Shown: piece after piece, positions 1 to 13,024 of the stretch | How positions within the stretch are numbered: the stretch's first letter is position 1 | Layout of the letters: each line of letters opens with the position of its first letter | Assembly (NCBI RefSeq): GCF_037176765.1 | Contig: NC_090023.1 | Location: 200,292,506 to 200,356,505, forward strand | DNA length: 64,000 nt | Direction: 5' to 3' | Source of the DNA: Anolis sagrei | Taxonomy: Eukaryota; Chordata; Lepidosauria; Squamata; Anolidae | Translations under genes and position numbers: made by a program | The notes under the pieces: model-generated | The model's database searches: none | The model's input: the letters and a program-made list of their open reading frames with translations, nothing else | What the model was told of the DNA's origin: nothing

Positions 1-367
1 CAACAACAACTCTGGAGGATTAAACAGGGTCTTACGAAGGGCTATGTTCCCATTACAATTGATGTGTGGCAATGGGAGCTAACAACAACAACATTGAGGG
101 ACTCATTTTTTTCTCTCTCACTTTCTCGCTCGTGCTGCCTGGTGAGAAAGCACTTGCGAGTGCGACGGCCTTCCTTCCTTTTCTCCCTTTCCTTCTCTCT
201 CCCGCCTCCTCATGTGTGCCACTGGCTGAGTCTCCTCAGCCAACTGAGAAAGCACTGGGGAGGGCAATGCACCAGTGTCTCCTTCCTTCTTTCTCTCCCT
301 CTCACTGACCTTATTTTAAGTCTCACGGCTCACTCGTGGGTTGGGGCCCACAGGTTGGGAATCACTG
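1..367. mobile_element. hAT-type DNA transposon fragment, left end cut by the window
   Basis: Ends with cccacaggttgggaatcactg at 367, the usual hAT terminal form (…AATCACTG). The inside is T/C-rich low-complexity sequence. Not coding. Confidence 0.5.
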
Positions 368-2228
368 TGCTAGACAGAGAAGGGCTTCACGTGATGCTTT
401 GGCCCAAACCCTATGATCCATGGAGGGCTGCAAGAGACATCCAGCCCAAAGGAAGGAAGCTATGTAGAACACCAAGCCATTCTCCTGAAAAGTAATCTCT
501 CATCCTAGGCCCAAGGCTGCACAGTAAATCCAACTGAATTTAAACCCAAAACATTTCTGAGTAAACATGATTATGTTGTAAAAGCTAACATTTACAGTAG
601 AATCAACTGTGATCCATGTTTCAATAGACTTGTTATAATGCTTTTCTCAGCTACTTAATCCCTCCTGCTGCATTGGAAACCAACATTTTGGTATGCTAGT
701 ATTGGAAAAAAATATAACTAACCAAGCATGGACTATATGGGTAAATTCTCTTTTTCGACTTCAAAGCTTTCAATTAAAACATTGCTTCAGATTAAAACAT
801 AATCCTCAAGCTTTACATCAGAAAAAATAGCATTCTGCAGAGATGTTTTACTAGATTTTACAAACACCACTGGGCTTAAGTCCTCTACAAATGTATATTT
901 CTTGTACATTTCCATACTAATGTTATGATGAAAATCGTTGCTATTATTTTGGTTTCCCACCTTCTTTCTGTATAGTAGTCTTTTATAGCATGCTGCTTTT
1001 GTTTCCTTAAAACCACCTAAGCTCAACTGTGTTTTGGAAAACAGCGCTTTCATGAATCTGGTACGGTCAACTTGTTAGAGACCTTGCTGTTGTAAGAAAA
1101 TAAAACTATTTTTATCAAACAGTATTAGGAAAAGATCCATGTACACTTACATTCCAAGAGGAAGAAAAAATCCTGGTTCTCTGAATGTCTTTTGGCACTT
1201 TGGGAAAAGTCTTAGCAGCTTGCTCTTTTCAGCCACAGCACTGCATGAGTCTCTGCCTTTGTTTTCCTTTCCTGCCTTCCCTTCCTCTGAATCACATGAA
1301 TGTTACCTTCATTTAAATGACCCACCTTCAATTAAGCATAACCAGTTGAACAAATAACTTTGGCTCCACTGAAGTACAGGGCAGAACCATGCTCATTCTC
1401 TCACTGCTGCTTAAGTAGGAAAGAAAAAATCCAAGGAGAGTTGCAAAAAGCCAGCAGCTAGCACAGAATGGTCATTTTGCAAATATGCATTTAATAAAGG
1501 GAAACATCACATCTTTTGAGATGCAGTGTATTTTGAGTTACCTTTTCTGAAGGTAACTCAAAAGGTTTCAGCACTACCTGGCTAGATTTGAATGCTTCAG
1601 AATGCTTTGGTTTTGAAAGACACTAGCAAAAGCATTAGGAGCCGAAGAGGATCCAAAGAACCACATAACTGTTTGGCAACTGAGCAAATCTTGTGAAGCA
1701 CTTCAGATATTGCTGAACTGCAAGATCTTCAAGATAACTTTTACAGGGTCGAACAAAACTGTTTTAGGACTCTAGAGTCTGCTGTCATTTTTTTCTGCCA
1801 TCAGAAATTCATAGTGTCAGAAATTCACAGGTATATCCTTTGCTCTCCAGGTCCTGGACCAATATTCTGGTCGAACACCCCACTTGTAGGTCCTGCCCTG
1901 AGATCTTAACCCATGCAGTTAATGTAAGGTGGCAGTTTAACACCATCTGGAGTACCCACCTGAGTTAGTTATATTTCTTTCAAGACAGACGTTGTTTCAT
2001 TTTCCAGGAGCCTTTAATAAATTTCATTGAAGACATATTCAAAACTCTCTATGGATTCTATTTGAGAATAATCTCAATTCCATCCCTGCCAGGAATACAA
2101 CATTGTATCCAAAATACTTTTATTATCTCAGAACCTTCTTTTTATGGTTTCAAATGTTGTGCACACAAAATCTGATCAGCTGCAAGACAGGTGGTTGTAA
2201 AACAGAGTGGATGCACAGTGTCCATGGT
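368..2228. other. intergenic, no recognised feature
   Basis: AT-rich single-copy-looking sequence. Short open frames (for example 787-1,053 on the minus strand) have no family resemblance I can recognise. Confidence 0.5.
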
Positions 2229-2425
2229 AGCAGATTGGGGAGAGTGGGTTGAGCTTCTTCTGTCAGCTCCAGCTCCCCATGTGGGGACATGAGAGAAGCC
2301 TCCCACAAGGATGGTAAAACATCAAACATCTGGATGTTCCCTGGGCAACGTCCTGGCAGATGGCCAATTCTCTCACACCAGAAGCGACTTGCAGTTTCTC
2401 AAGTCGCTCCAGACATGAAAAAAAG
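2229..2425 (+). mobile_element. tRNA-derived SINE (family A), 5' truncated
   Basis: Has the family-A body: gtcagctccagctccccatg, gcctcccacaaggatggtaa, the stretch caccagaagcgacttgcagt, and an A-rich tail. Confidence 0.8.
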
Positions 2426-2761
2426 GAAAAAAAAACTTGAAAAAATACCTTCTTCCTTCTAGTGTGACCCAGGGTGGCTTATTACAATGTCAAACACTGG
2501 TGTCGGTAAAAACTTAATGTTTTGAAGGTTAAGAAAATAATGAAATAATATATTGTATTGAGATATCATTAACCTAAAATAGTATGAAATCACTTAAAAA
2601 CATAACAAGAATACATCTGTACAATCAATCAGTCTCCTAATGTCTATTTACATTTAAAAATCTTTAGAAGGAGGAAAGACAGAGGGCAAGCCTATCCTTC
2701 CATGGAAGAAAATTCTACATTTTAGAAGCAACCACCAAGAAGGCCCTCTCATGTATTCTAA

Positions 2762-2910
2762 GGCCCCTTCCACACTGTCCTATATCTCAGGATCTGATCC
2801 CAGATTTTTCACTTTGAACTGGATTATATAAGTTTCCATTGCCAGATAATCTGGGATAAGAAGATAATCTGGGATCAGATCCTGGGATACAGGGCAGTGT
2901 AGAAGGGGCC
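2762..2910. mobile_element. fold-back MITE (family P)
   Basis: Palindromic element bounded by ggccccttccacac and its inverse gtgtagaaggggcc, inside carrying 'tctgatcccagatt' and its complement. One of about ten family copies in the window. Confidence 0.75.
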
Positions 2911-2931
2911 TTTAGATAGTGGTGGAACTAA

Positions 2932-3084
2932 AGCCCCTTCTACACTACCATATAAAATCCAGAGTAACTGCTTTGAACTGGATTATATAGCAGTATAGCA
3001 GACTCATATAATCCAGTTCTAAAAAGATAATGTGGATTATATACTTTGATAATCTGGATTAGAGTGGCAGTGTAGAAGGAGCCT
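2932..3084. mobile_element. fold-back MITE (family P)
   Basis: Second copy 22 bp after the first, bounded by agccccttctacac and gtgtagaaggagcct, with ctttgaactggattatat inside. Confidence 0.7.
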
Positions 3085-3988
3085 AAGAGAAAGTCTTCTG
3101 TTGATCTTCATCTTTATCAGTGAAAGATGTCTGTACTGATGGTGCATCCCTTTGAAATCACTATGATTAAGATGTACTAGGAAATAAGTTGTATATTCCC
3201 ATCTTTGATATAGTGAAACCAAAGTTTGCAGACTGGGATCACCAATGCTTTTTAATTACCAGGAGTGATGATAGAATCTGCCACACCTCTCAGCTTCTTA
3301 GTTCTCTCTCAGGTTAGCTACAATCCTCAGGGAAGGAGTTGAGTGGATTTTCCCAGCATCATAGCATTACTGTAATGTATCCCTAATATAGTACAAAATG
3401 TGTGGGAGTGGTTTGAGCTTGAATGGGCAGTTAAGACCGGGCAACTTTACAAAAGAGCTAGAACTGTTTTGTTGATGTTGATAGACACAAGTCTCTGCCT
3501 TTTTGGACTCTTGTTGGCACTGCCCTGTACTACATCTTTACCACTTCATCATTGATCCACATGGTGCATGATACTCTGTCAAACAATATGAAACATCAAA
3601 CATACAAAAAAATAATAATCTACAATTGGGTTTTAATCCACATTTTAAAAGAGGCATCTGAGCTGTGTTTCTCAGATAGATTGAGTACTTTGGACAGTTT
3701 CTCCAGACTTGGGCTACATCCTGGAGAAGACTTGTTGCCCTACAGACATGGAAAGAGTCTATATCATAGATTATAAAGAGTCTATAACATAGGTTATAAA
3801 GCCAGGAGAAGACATTATGGCTGTCATGTTTTCTGAGTTGTGATCAAGCAGTCACAGTCAGGAATCAGCTACTTTCCAGCAGCCATAATTGAAAGTCAAG
3901 TACAATACAAGGGGGGAAGTAGACTCAGGACATGGACCAATTCAGGTCAAACTTGAACTCTTGTATTGAGGTTTGACTACCATTAGAG

Positions 3989-4106
3989 CAGTGGTTTTCA
4001 ACCTGTGGCTCCCCAGGTGTTTTGGCCTACAACTCCCAGAAATCCCATCCAGTTAGGATTTCTGGGAGTTGAAGTCTTCTGGGGACCCATAGGTTGAGAA
4101 TTACTG
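3989..4106. mobile_element. hAT MITE (family R) with 8-bp target-site duplication
   Basis: Inverted ends CAGTGGTTTTCAACCTGTGG and …AGGTTGAGAATTACTG. Flanked by cattagag (3,981-3,988) and cattatcg (4,107-4,114), 6 of 8 matching, as expected for an old hAT insertion. Confidence 0.75.
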
Positions 4107-5640
4107 CATTATCGGCACAGAAGAGCAGAAAGAAATAATGTATTTCTGATTAAAACTATGCATGGATTTATGGGTGTGTGTTTTAATTAAGCTACTGTTC
4201 CCTTTTGGCCTCAGTTATTTCCCTGTTAAATTCAGAGGATGCATGGTGTCCAGTGCTATCATTACCATCTATGTGGGCAATAATTTCTCGGTGATTCATA
4301 CTGTAGAGATGGAGTCCCATAAACAGACATTCTTTTAAATATGCTGATGCAACACTCATGGCACCCGTTCATCCACTGACTTAATTGCTATTATTATTAA
4401 CTTGCAATAACAACAGCAGGATTTATGAGAATAGGCTGACAAAGCATGCTTGCAGGAACACCAACATAGACTCATAAACTGAGCCCGAGGGTTAGAGATT
4501 AATATGATTGATATTATTTAACTTGTGTGGGGTGACGTGAACTAAGATAAATGAGAGGGAGGGGGGATTCTTTAACTAACCTGCCTATTAGTGACCCAGC
4601 CTTCCCCTCACTTATTACAGTAGTGATGGTCAATTAGAAATTCACAACACTCCAGAACAGCAGATTGGATGATGGTTGCTGTGGTTATGTGGTTGCTGGT
4701 AATGGCGATCACAGGGCCCCCAGAGATGTGTTCCTCGCGGCATTCCACTCCTCCCTGCTCCGCCAGCCAGAAGTGAGGTCAAAGATCCCCCCAATGGCCT
4801 AACCAGAAGTCCCAGAACTAGACGCTCTGTGCCAGAGTTCTGTTGTTTTGGCCTACAGACCTCTGGCACAGAGTGTCTACACTACACTACAGCAAATGTT
4901 TCATCCTTGGCTACTGCACCTCGTGGTGCAGGAGCTGAGGATGAAATGTCCTTTTCAGCATGCAGACCCATATTTCTCTGCATGCATTTGCATGCGGCCT
5001 CATGTCATCATGTCATGTTATAGGTTTACCATCATGGGACTATGAATTAAGATTCAGTTTCTAGTCTCCACTGAGTCATGAATGTCACTGGGGAACTTAG
5101 GACTCATTATTCTATCTTTGGTTGACCCACCTCACAGATAAAAAGCACCAGCAGCATTGTCCAATGGCTACAACTGTATAGTATGAATTTCCTAGAAACA
5201 CAATCACATAGAAATAGCTCTGGTGATACTATCATTCAGTTGTAGTACCACTCTTAAAGACATGTAGGTTGCATGCTTTGAATGCACGATACTCAGTGCT
5301 TAATCCCTGCTGAAAATGCTTTCTAATTAGGACCAGTATTTAATCCATCACAACCTGACATGCAGAAATTAAGGAAGATCAAGAAGAAATTAAGAAGATC
5401 AAGCTTTTCATATTTCTTTGTCCTGCTGCCAAGAAACGGCTTAAATTTCTTAACTTTTGCATGTCAGGCTGTCATACACATACACACACACACACACAGC
5501 AGCAGCATGATAAATTAAGACTTTTCGATTTTAGTTAAGGTGGAACTGTATTTGTCTCATACCTGGGAAAGTTCTCTTCACAATGGGACAAAGAACTGTC
5601 AGAAGCAACAACTGTTGAGGACTGTAGGCATGGTTAGGTA
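4107..5640. other. intergenic, no recognised feature apart from a CA microsatellite
   Basis: Mostly unique-looking sequence. A short (CA)n run lies at about 5,476-5,500. No exon-like block is recognised. Confidence 0.4.
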
Positions 5641-5815
5641 CGGTTGGAATCTTCATAATTCGGAATAAAGTCAGAAACATTACCTTTGTGAAGCAATTTC
5701 GAAGTTTTTAAGAAAACGGGAAGTCCCTTTGCCCTTCCAAAGCTTTTTCTGCCATTTTTGTTACGACTCATGAAATGAGTCGGAAATTATCCAGCTTTTC
5801 CCTGCTTCTGGTCCC

Positions 5816-6085
5816 TGGCCTCGGCTCAAGCCAGAGAAGCCAGTTTTAAACGAGAGAAGGAAGGAATTTCCTGGCCTCGGCTCAAGCCAGAGAAGCCAGT
5901 TTTAATGCCAGAGAAGCCAGTTTTAAACCAGGGAAGGAAGGAATTTCCTCTGCTTGCTTTTCCCCGCTTCTGGTCCCTGGCCTCAGCACAAGCCAAAGAA
6001 GCCAGTTTTAAACCAGGAAGGAAGGCATTTCCTGGCCTCGGCTCCAGCTAGAGAAGCCAGTTTTAAAGCCAGAGAAGCCAGAAAG
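5816..6085. repeat. minisatellite, units of about 55-65 bp
   Basis: Four to five imperfect tandem units sharing 'ggcctcggctcaagccagag' and 'aagccagttttaaa' and 'ggaaggaatttcc'. It sits inside a low-copy repeat with tttcgaagtttttaagaaaa before and atttttttctgtgaaaatcgg after. Confidence 0.7.
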
Positions 6086-6972
6086 GATTTGGAAGTCTCA
6101 GAAGTTTTGAAAAGTTTTGAACATTTTTTTCTGTGAAAATCGGAATTGACTTTAGAATCGAACCACCAGCGCCCCCTCCATCCGAAACGAGTTTTGAACC
6201 ATTTTTTAAAATCAAACAAGCCTAGAGAACTGACTTATAGCAACCCAAAGTCACTGTATCACAGTTTTTTTCTGTTAAGATTTGCTCAGAGTGGGTTTGC
6301 TATTGCCGTTCCCTGACAATGAGAGAGCTTGATTTTCCCAGGATCACCTGGGACGGGGGGCAGGGGGGTTATCACTCAGTAGAAATTTGAACCTTGATCT
6401 CCAGTGTCCTAGTTAAACTAATCAATGGGAAACTTCCAACTTGATTCCTTTTATCACAACAAATATTTACTTCCAGCAATCTTTAGTTTGCACCACAAAT
6501 TGCAGAAACAGTTTTCCATCATGAGTGCCCTTTTGTGGAATCAGTCCCCACATTTTGTGAGAGCTGCACTTGTTAGCAATTTCTTTTTCACTGCAATTGA
6601 TGATGCTGGGTGATTATCTTGAAAGTCCAAAAGAGCTTGGGAATGAGAAGGATAAAATGTACATGCAAACAAAATGATTGCTGGTGGCTCCTATATTACT
6701 AGGGCAGTGAAAGTATCCCAAGTTTCTGCTGGCTTTAGAGCTCTCCAAGGTGTTGTAACTATTTAGGAATAGTGTTCAGCACTGTGGAAAACTCATTTGA
6801 AGCCTGGGGTAGATATATCATCCCACTGATTTGTGACCCACCAGCTACCAACTTTGGGTGTGTTGTATTGGGATGGCCCTTTTGCAGATATATTTTGAAT
6901 AAATTAGGCCTAAATCCAATTGTCAGTCTCAAGAAAGTCCACTGATTAACTGAAATGAATGAATATAATTTA

Positions 6973-7133
6973 GGGCCCTTCCACACTCAGAATATAACCC
7001 AGAATATCAAGGCAGGAAATCCCACAATATCTGCTTTGAACTGGAATATATGGCAGTGTAGACTCATATAATCCAGATAATGTAGATTATCTGCTTTGAT
7101 AATCTGGATTATATGGCAGTGTAGAAGGAGCCT
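6973..7133. mobile_element. fold-back MITE (family P)
   Basis: gggcccttccacac … gtgtagaaggagcct, with the inner inverted phrases ctgctttgaactgga and its complement. Confidence 0.75.
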
Positions 7134-7234
7134 GAGTCACCCCTGCAGAATCAGTTTGTATTTTAATCCAATACTTGGGGGAGGGAGTGAAGATTTCACA
7201 TTAAAGAGACAGATGTTTGGGCGCCGAGGATGTA

Positions 7235-7432
7235 GAATGCATGCATTTTGACACCACTTTAACTGCTATGGCTCAGTGCTATGAAATTATGAGAGTTGTA
7301 GTTTAACCAGGTCTTCTCTTTCAGAGAGTGCTAGTGTCTCACCAAACTACAAATCCCAGGATTCCATAGAACGGCACCATGGCCATTAAAGTGGTGTCAA
7401 ACTGCATTCATTCTTCAGTGTAGATACACCCT
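7235..7432. mobile_element. fold-back MITE (family Q)
   Basis: Palindromic: 'gacaccactttaactgctat' at the left and 'attaaagtggtgtcaaactg' at the right, ending with the family terminus cagtgtagatacaccc. Confidence 0.7.
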
Positions 7433-8225
7433 GGATCATGAGGTAGTCATAGAAATGAATGAAGAAGATGGCTTCCATGGCCTCAGATGGCGCAAAACAC
7501 CAGTGTTTTCAGATAGAGAAGCACCACACTTCATCTGTGTCTCCGAAATGACAGATCTAAACTTGTCTAGTTCATTTGTTTTGCCAGGACGGCTCAGGCA
7601 CTATTTATACTCTGCGTTATCATTTTACACTCATCAAAACAAGCTGTTTAGCAGTGTCAGGCACTCTCTTCTCAGCAGCTAGAGGCACTTGCGTTTAAAG
7701 GTGGCTGTTTGTTTTATTCCCCCCAGTGAAATTTCTCAACGCTATAAAGATCTTGGAAAGTACAGGGACACAATGTAGTTTTCCATTTTGTCTGGAAGAC
7801 CCATATCTTTTCAATCTTTTTGGCAATAAGGTTGTTTTTGGATATATGCTAAAGTTTAAAAATAGGAACTCTGGGTATTAGTAACAGAGTCAGTAACATT
7901 TAAAAAAAACTATCCCCTTAACATCAGCCATGGATTTTAAGAATAGACTGCATTAGCATTATTTAATACTTACCACTTTGCGAACAACACACTACTAATG
8001 GATTTCATTTTTTAAAAACTTTAAAAATAGAAACAAATGGTCATAATTCCACCAAAATGAAACCCTGATAATATTTTGGAAATGATGAGTAAATAGTATT
8101 TGTTAAACCCTAAAATAGTTTGTACATGATATAGAGAAAGTAACTTTGCCTTTTTTTACTGAAGAAGAGTTAATGTTGTTACATATTTCTTTAGATGTAA
8201 TATGTTGCTTCAAAGCTCGAATGTA

Positions 8226-8555
8226 CTTTTTAAAATAAAGGTAAAGGTTTCCCCTTGACATTAAGTCTAGTTGAGGCTGACTCTGGGGGGTGGTGCTTAT
8301 CTCCATTTCTAAGAGCTGCCATTGTCTCTAGACACCTCCAAGGTCATGTGGCCAGCATGACTGCAGGGAGCGCCATTACCTTCCCACAGAAGCAGTACCT
8401 ATTGATCTACTCACATTTTCATGCTTTCAAACTTCTCGGTTGGCAGAAGCTGGGCCTAACAGTGGGAGCTCACCCTGCTCCCAAGATTTGAACTTCTGAT
8501 TTTTGGTCAGCAAGTTCAGCAGCTCAACGGTCTAACCTGCTGCACCACCTGGGAG
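8226..8555 (-). mobile_element. tRNA-derived SINE (family B), full length or nearly so
   Basis: Minus-strand copy. Its tail reads ggtaaaggtttccccttgac at the left; the body contains cacctccaaggtcatgtggc; the degenerate pol III promoter region with the 'gctgctgaacttgctgacc'-like part lies at the right. Confidence 0.8.
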
Positions 8556-8691
8556 GGCTGTGTTAATGTATTTTTTAGAGAAAAAGTTAAAAAAAATAGT
8601 TTTCATCTCAGACAGGGAAAACTGCTTTGTCACATTTGTATCCCCTGTTCATATTTCCAGAGGAAAATAAGGAAATTTGTTCTGCAATGTA

Positions 8692-8837
8692 GGGCCGTTC
8701 CACACCCTATATCCCAGAATATCAGGGCAGGAAATCCTACATTATCTGAGTGTGGAGTCAGATAACTAAGTTCAAAGCAGATATTGTGGGATTTTCTGCC
8801 TTGATATTCTGGGATGTAGGGCTGTGTGGAAGGGCCC
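8692..8837. mobile_element. fold-back MITE (family P)
   Basis: gggccgttccacac … gtgtggaagggccc with complementary halves around 8,750-8,770. Confidence 0.75.
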
Positions 8838-10180
8838 CCAGTCTTAAAGAAGCATCACACACTTTGGAACAACAAGCACTAAGACAGGGCCTATGTTTTT
8901 CTGTCGACGCATGTGTCACTATGGTGTTTGGTTGTTTTATATACAATAATTCATGTTAGAATGTGTGTATGCATCACAAGCACTGTTTATTTTCTTAGAT
9001 CAATGATAGCTAGCAAATATATGTGTCAAAACATATGTGTCTATGTCACCTGTTAATATATGGTGACCCCATTAATTTCATAGTTTTCTCTTAGAAAGAA
9101 ATACTCTGAGGACATACTGGCTTGATGGTGCATCACCCCTTGTTCCTTTTTAATGTTTTATTTGTTTTTACTGTTTTAGTGGTGGCTATACTATTTTTAA
9201 CTTTTGGTTTTATTATAGATCACTCAGACATTTTAAAATGAAAAGTGGCCTTAAAAAACTCAGGTAAATGCTTCCAGTGAACTCCGCTCTATGTTTCCAC
9301 TCAAGTATGCACTTTCCCTCTCAATGTTTCATCACTTGGAATGTAACTGTATAATATACTGTGAAATTCCATCCAACAAGCCTCTCATCTCCATTAGAGG
9401 CACACCTTTTAGTTCAGAAAAATGACAGATGTCCCCCCAGCTTTCCTCATTTCCTCAAGCCTTATCTTTGACCTGAAACGGCCTTATCAAGTCTGGGTGT
9501 CTGCTTCAGGGAGAGATTGTTGCTAATGTAACCCCAAAACAAATGCTAATTTTTGTCTGCTACACTTGCCTGTAAGTTAGTGCCCAGAGAGTCCCCTAAA
9601 TCCCCTGTCCCACTTCTGTATTGGACTCCTCTGAAAATACAGAAACCCTATCCTCAACCCTCACTGATGGATTTGGAGAGAAGCCAAAGGTTGGCCAGAC
9701 TCATCGTCTCCAATCCTAAAAATATCCACACACATGGAACCCCAATTTGCAAATGAGACTCGGACGCGTGTAACTGTTGGCGGAGTTGAGGCTGGTCTGT
9801 GTAACCTTGGATGAAGCCTAGGGGCTTCAGCATTGAGTTGCTACTTACAGAAAGGAAGTGAGTTCATTGCAACGTCAGGAAAAATATGCAAAGATATCTT
9901 GCCCTAAGGGTTCTGGGGGAGAGCCAAAGTATTCAGACAGTGGGATGGCTACATGAAAAGAAAGACAAATCCTCTACCTTTAATAGTTGTTTAAAAGATG
10001 AAATTTCAGTAAGTGTAGCTTTCTACCTGGTGATGTTACTTCTACACAGCTATGAAAGGTCCTTGGGTTGACATAGCCCCCATCCCATCAGCCTTGTATG
10101 CCCCAAAACCGAGATCCTTTTACTTCTACATTGCTCTCAGGTGCAGATCACAACAGGCCAGGGATTAAATGAACTGTACA
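8838..10180. other. intergenic, no recognised feature
   Basis: Unique-looking sequence between a MITE and a Helitron 5' end. No coding resemblance found. Confidence 0.4.
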
Positions 10181-10350
10181 TCTATATAAATAAAAATGTA
10201 ATGTTTGTTTGTGGGATTAACATAACTCAAAAACCACTGGGCAAATTGACACAAATTTGGACACAATACACCTATCAGGCCAACGAGTGACCATCACTCA
10301 TAAGAACAATGAAAAACACAGCAAAAGAGACTTAAAAAGCAAAAAAACCC
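10181..10350 (+). mobile_element. Helitron 5' end fragment
   Basis: Begins A|TCTATATAAATAAAAATG then gtttgtttgtgggattaac and ccactgggcaaattgacac, identical in form to the 36.4-kb and 21.2-kb copies. The 3' hairpin and CTAG are absent; it runs into another repeat. Confidence 0.65.
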
Positions 10351-10351
10351 A

Positions 10352-10550
10352 CAAAAATTATATTACATCTATGGCAGGCATCCTCAGAGGTTGTGAGGTC
10401 AGACCAGGTGTGAGGTCTGTGATACCTGCCATAGATGCAGACGAAACGTCAGGAGAGAATACTTGCAGAACATGGCCATAGAGCCCGAAAACCTACAACT
10501 ATCCATTGATTCTGGCCATGAAAGCCTTCAACAATACATAGCAGAGGTTC
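10352..10550. mobile_element. short retroelement-like repeat (family T), inverted arrangement
   Basis: Contains atctatggcaggcatcctca followed by its inverse tgccatagatgcagacgaaa, then gaacatggccatagagcccg and …gaaagccttcaacaatacat. Same family as 40,185-40,420 and 58,011-58,121. Class unresolved (possibly Penelope-like). Confidence 0.6.
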
Positions 10551-11877
10551 GTTGATTTCAACTGTTGAATGGTAAGTCAATATGTATATAATTCATCCTG
10601 ATTCAGTGGTTTACTCTAGACAAGTCTCACAATAAGATTTAGGCCTTTGCCTGGAAGAAATAAACTGCGATAGAAAGACAATGTTCTTTCTAAAGGTAAC
10701 CTAAAAGGAATGGGATTTGTAGATCTTTCCGTCTTCCTAGAGGTGCTAAATAAGAAAATGTACTAATGCAATTGTGAATTAGTGCCCCTGCATCTCCAAA
10801 TTCTACATGAGCTAGGCATAGCATGCTCATATGTATCCTTTCATGTCAGTTTTACAAACAGAAATGATGACAGGACCTCCACAGTGACATCTGCTACACT
10901 GCAGTGTTTTTGCCTATCTGGGAAAAACCATCCACAATCCAGCATTCGGTGACATGCATTTTATAGCACTTTCTAAATGCTTTCAAAGCATGTAGTCCTC
11001 CAGATGTTGTTGGCCTACAAACCCCAAAGCCCTAGCCAGTACAGTCAATGATGAGGAATGCTGGGACTTGCAATCCAATCCAATTTGGAGGGCTACTTTA
11101 TTTCTATCCCTGTTTTACAGATATGGGCTGACTCAAGTGTGATACAAACCAGAAGAGCCTAAGCACAGAAATTGCAATATTGTGTTGCTTTTGTGATTTC
11201 TTTAGGAGTCTAAAGCAATGTTGTGAAGTTGCAAGTTTTATGGTTGCATCATTAGCAATGTTGCACATTGCTGTGGTTACAAAGCTGTTGCATCGAAATC
11301 TTATAATTATAACATTGTAAAGAAAAGTTAGCACATTTGGAAGCTAGTCTGAATGGAATATAAACTATCTCCAAGGCTGGAAAGTCACTTTCTCTTTTAA
11401 CAAACAAAAAATACTAGCACTGCATTGAAAGATTCAAATTTATGATAAACACTCAAAGCAAACGATAACCAAAGCAACCAGTTCAATAAACTGCAACTTC
11501 ATGGTGCATTTTGACTACAGATTTGTGGATCAACAGCAACTGTTATCATAAAAGGATTGGCTAAATGCAGTCATCAACTCAGAGTTTGGACAGACTTGGA
11601 AACAGTGAGTGGTAAAATTGTTGGATGTCTTACAGGCAACTTTTTCCAATACATTTCTCCCTTTTCTCTAATGTTTGCCTTGCATAAGATGATAACTCAA
11701 AACATCTGGACCAACTACTTCACCTCCACTGATATTTAACGTCCTAGTTTTTCTCCACTGTGTACTTCATGTTACATAAAATAGTCATGTTTCCCTTTTT
11801 TTCACCCACAATGCAATGAGGGTGTTTATGACTACAATATCAACTGCAGTTGGGGAACAAATATCATTCATCTACAC
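10551..11877. other. intergenic, one decayed hAT-like MITE, otherwise nothing recognised
   Basis: About 10,992-11,100 holds a decayed fold-back remnant (tcctccagatgttgttggcc … ggctacttt). The rest is unique-looking. Confidence 0.35.
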
Positions 11878-12014
11878 CAGTGGTTCTCAACCTGTGGGTC
11901 CCCAGATGTTTTGGCCTTCAACTCCCAGAAAAATCCTAAGACCTCGTAAACTGGCTGGGATTTCTGGGAGTTGTAGACCAAAACACCTGGGGACCCACAG
12001 GTTAAGAACCACTG
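11878..12014. mobile_element. hAT MITE (family R) with 8-bp target-site duplication
   Basis: CAGTGGTTCTCAACCTGTGG … AGGTTAAGAACCACTG. Flanks atctacac and gactacac match at 6 of 8 bases. Confidence 0.8.
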
Positions 12015-12041
12015 GACTACACGGTCAGTTGAAGGCACCAT

Positions 12042-12275
12042 CTACACTGACCATCTATTGCAGTTTCAACAGTATTGAAGAAAGTGGAGTTACTGTGCAG
12101 ATTATTTCATAGGAAATCCTGGAACCAGCTTGAGATCCAGATGCTGCTGACACAAACCACAGAGCACTGGTGCCTATTAAGGGCTTTCTTTCACTCATTT
12201 TTGTGGGAATTTGTTGTCTGGCCACTGTAATTTGAAGCTAACTTTGAAATGCACTGCATTTCAGTGTTGCTCAGT
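12042..12275. mobile_element. fold-back MITE remnant (family S)
   Basis: Starts with catctacactgaccatctat and ends with a diverged inverse (gcactgcatttcagtgttg). Related to 43,515-43,754. Boundaries approximate. Confidence 0.4.
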
Positions 12276-13024
12276 GTTGATAAGGCCTAAGTTGACATCT
12301 CTAAGCATCCAATTAATATGCCTTTTCCCAGTTCAAGTCTCAAAATACTTTATAACAGATTTTAAACACAATAACTCATTCACCAATAGGGTGAACATGA
12401 GCAGAACAGTGTGGGTTTTCCTATGTGTCTTCCCATATATCAACCTATTTCATATAACTGCAAGAACAATAACATGCATGTGGCTTTCATCTGGTTTACC
12501 AAGCTCCTGACCAAGGGTGGTCAAATCTTGCTGAGAAGACAAGCCTGAAACGTTAGCTTCTAGCTTAATTGTACTTGTTCAAAGCCTGAGCTCAGAGCTG
12601 TGCTTGTCGAGTCCAAACTTGCACATTATGAAAAATTTAATTAGTCAAAGAATGTGTTTGTGTGATGTTTCAGACCTGCTGAGCGAGGCACTTGTAAATA
12701 TGCCATGATTCCTAATACAGTTGTTTCAAAGTGAAACAGCTCAATGTGCTGATTCCAAAAAGGAAAGAAAAAATGTTCTTTCGCAGTTTCAATGTAAGAG
12801 TTCATTTCTATTATAGGAACAAATTGTAGAAGTAGCTTTGGCTTTTTGTTGAAAAGTAACTGAAATATATTTTTGCTTCAGTTTTCCCCAATTAAACCAT
12901 ACCAAATGGTAGACAGACATATGAACCTGAACACTTCAGAGGGTTGTTGCGAGGAGAAATGTTTCCACAGATGTTTCCATGGCAGTTAAAGTAGATAAAT
13001 AGTGTTATAACAGTGTAGTATGAT

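Noticed and set aside
787-1053. 88-codon minus-strand frame in the left intergenic region, considered as a TACC2 exon
   Set aside because: No TACC2-like composition or coiled-coil pattern and no fitting splice sites that I can recognise.
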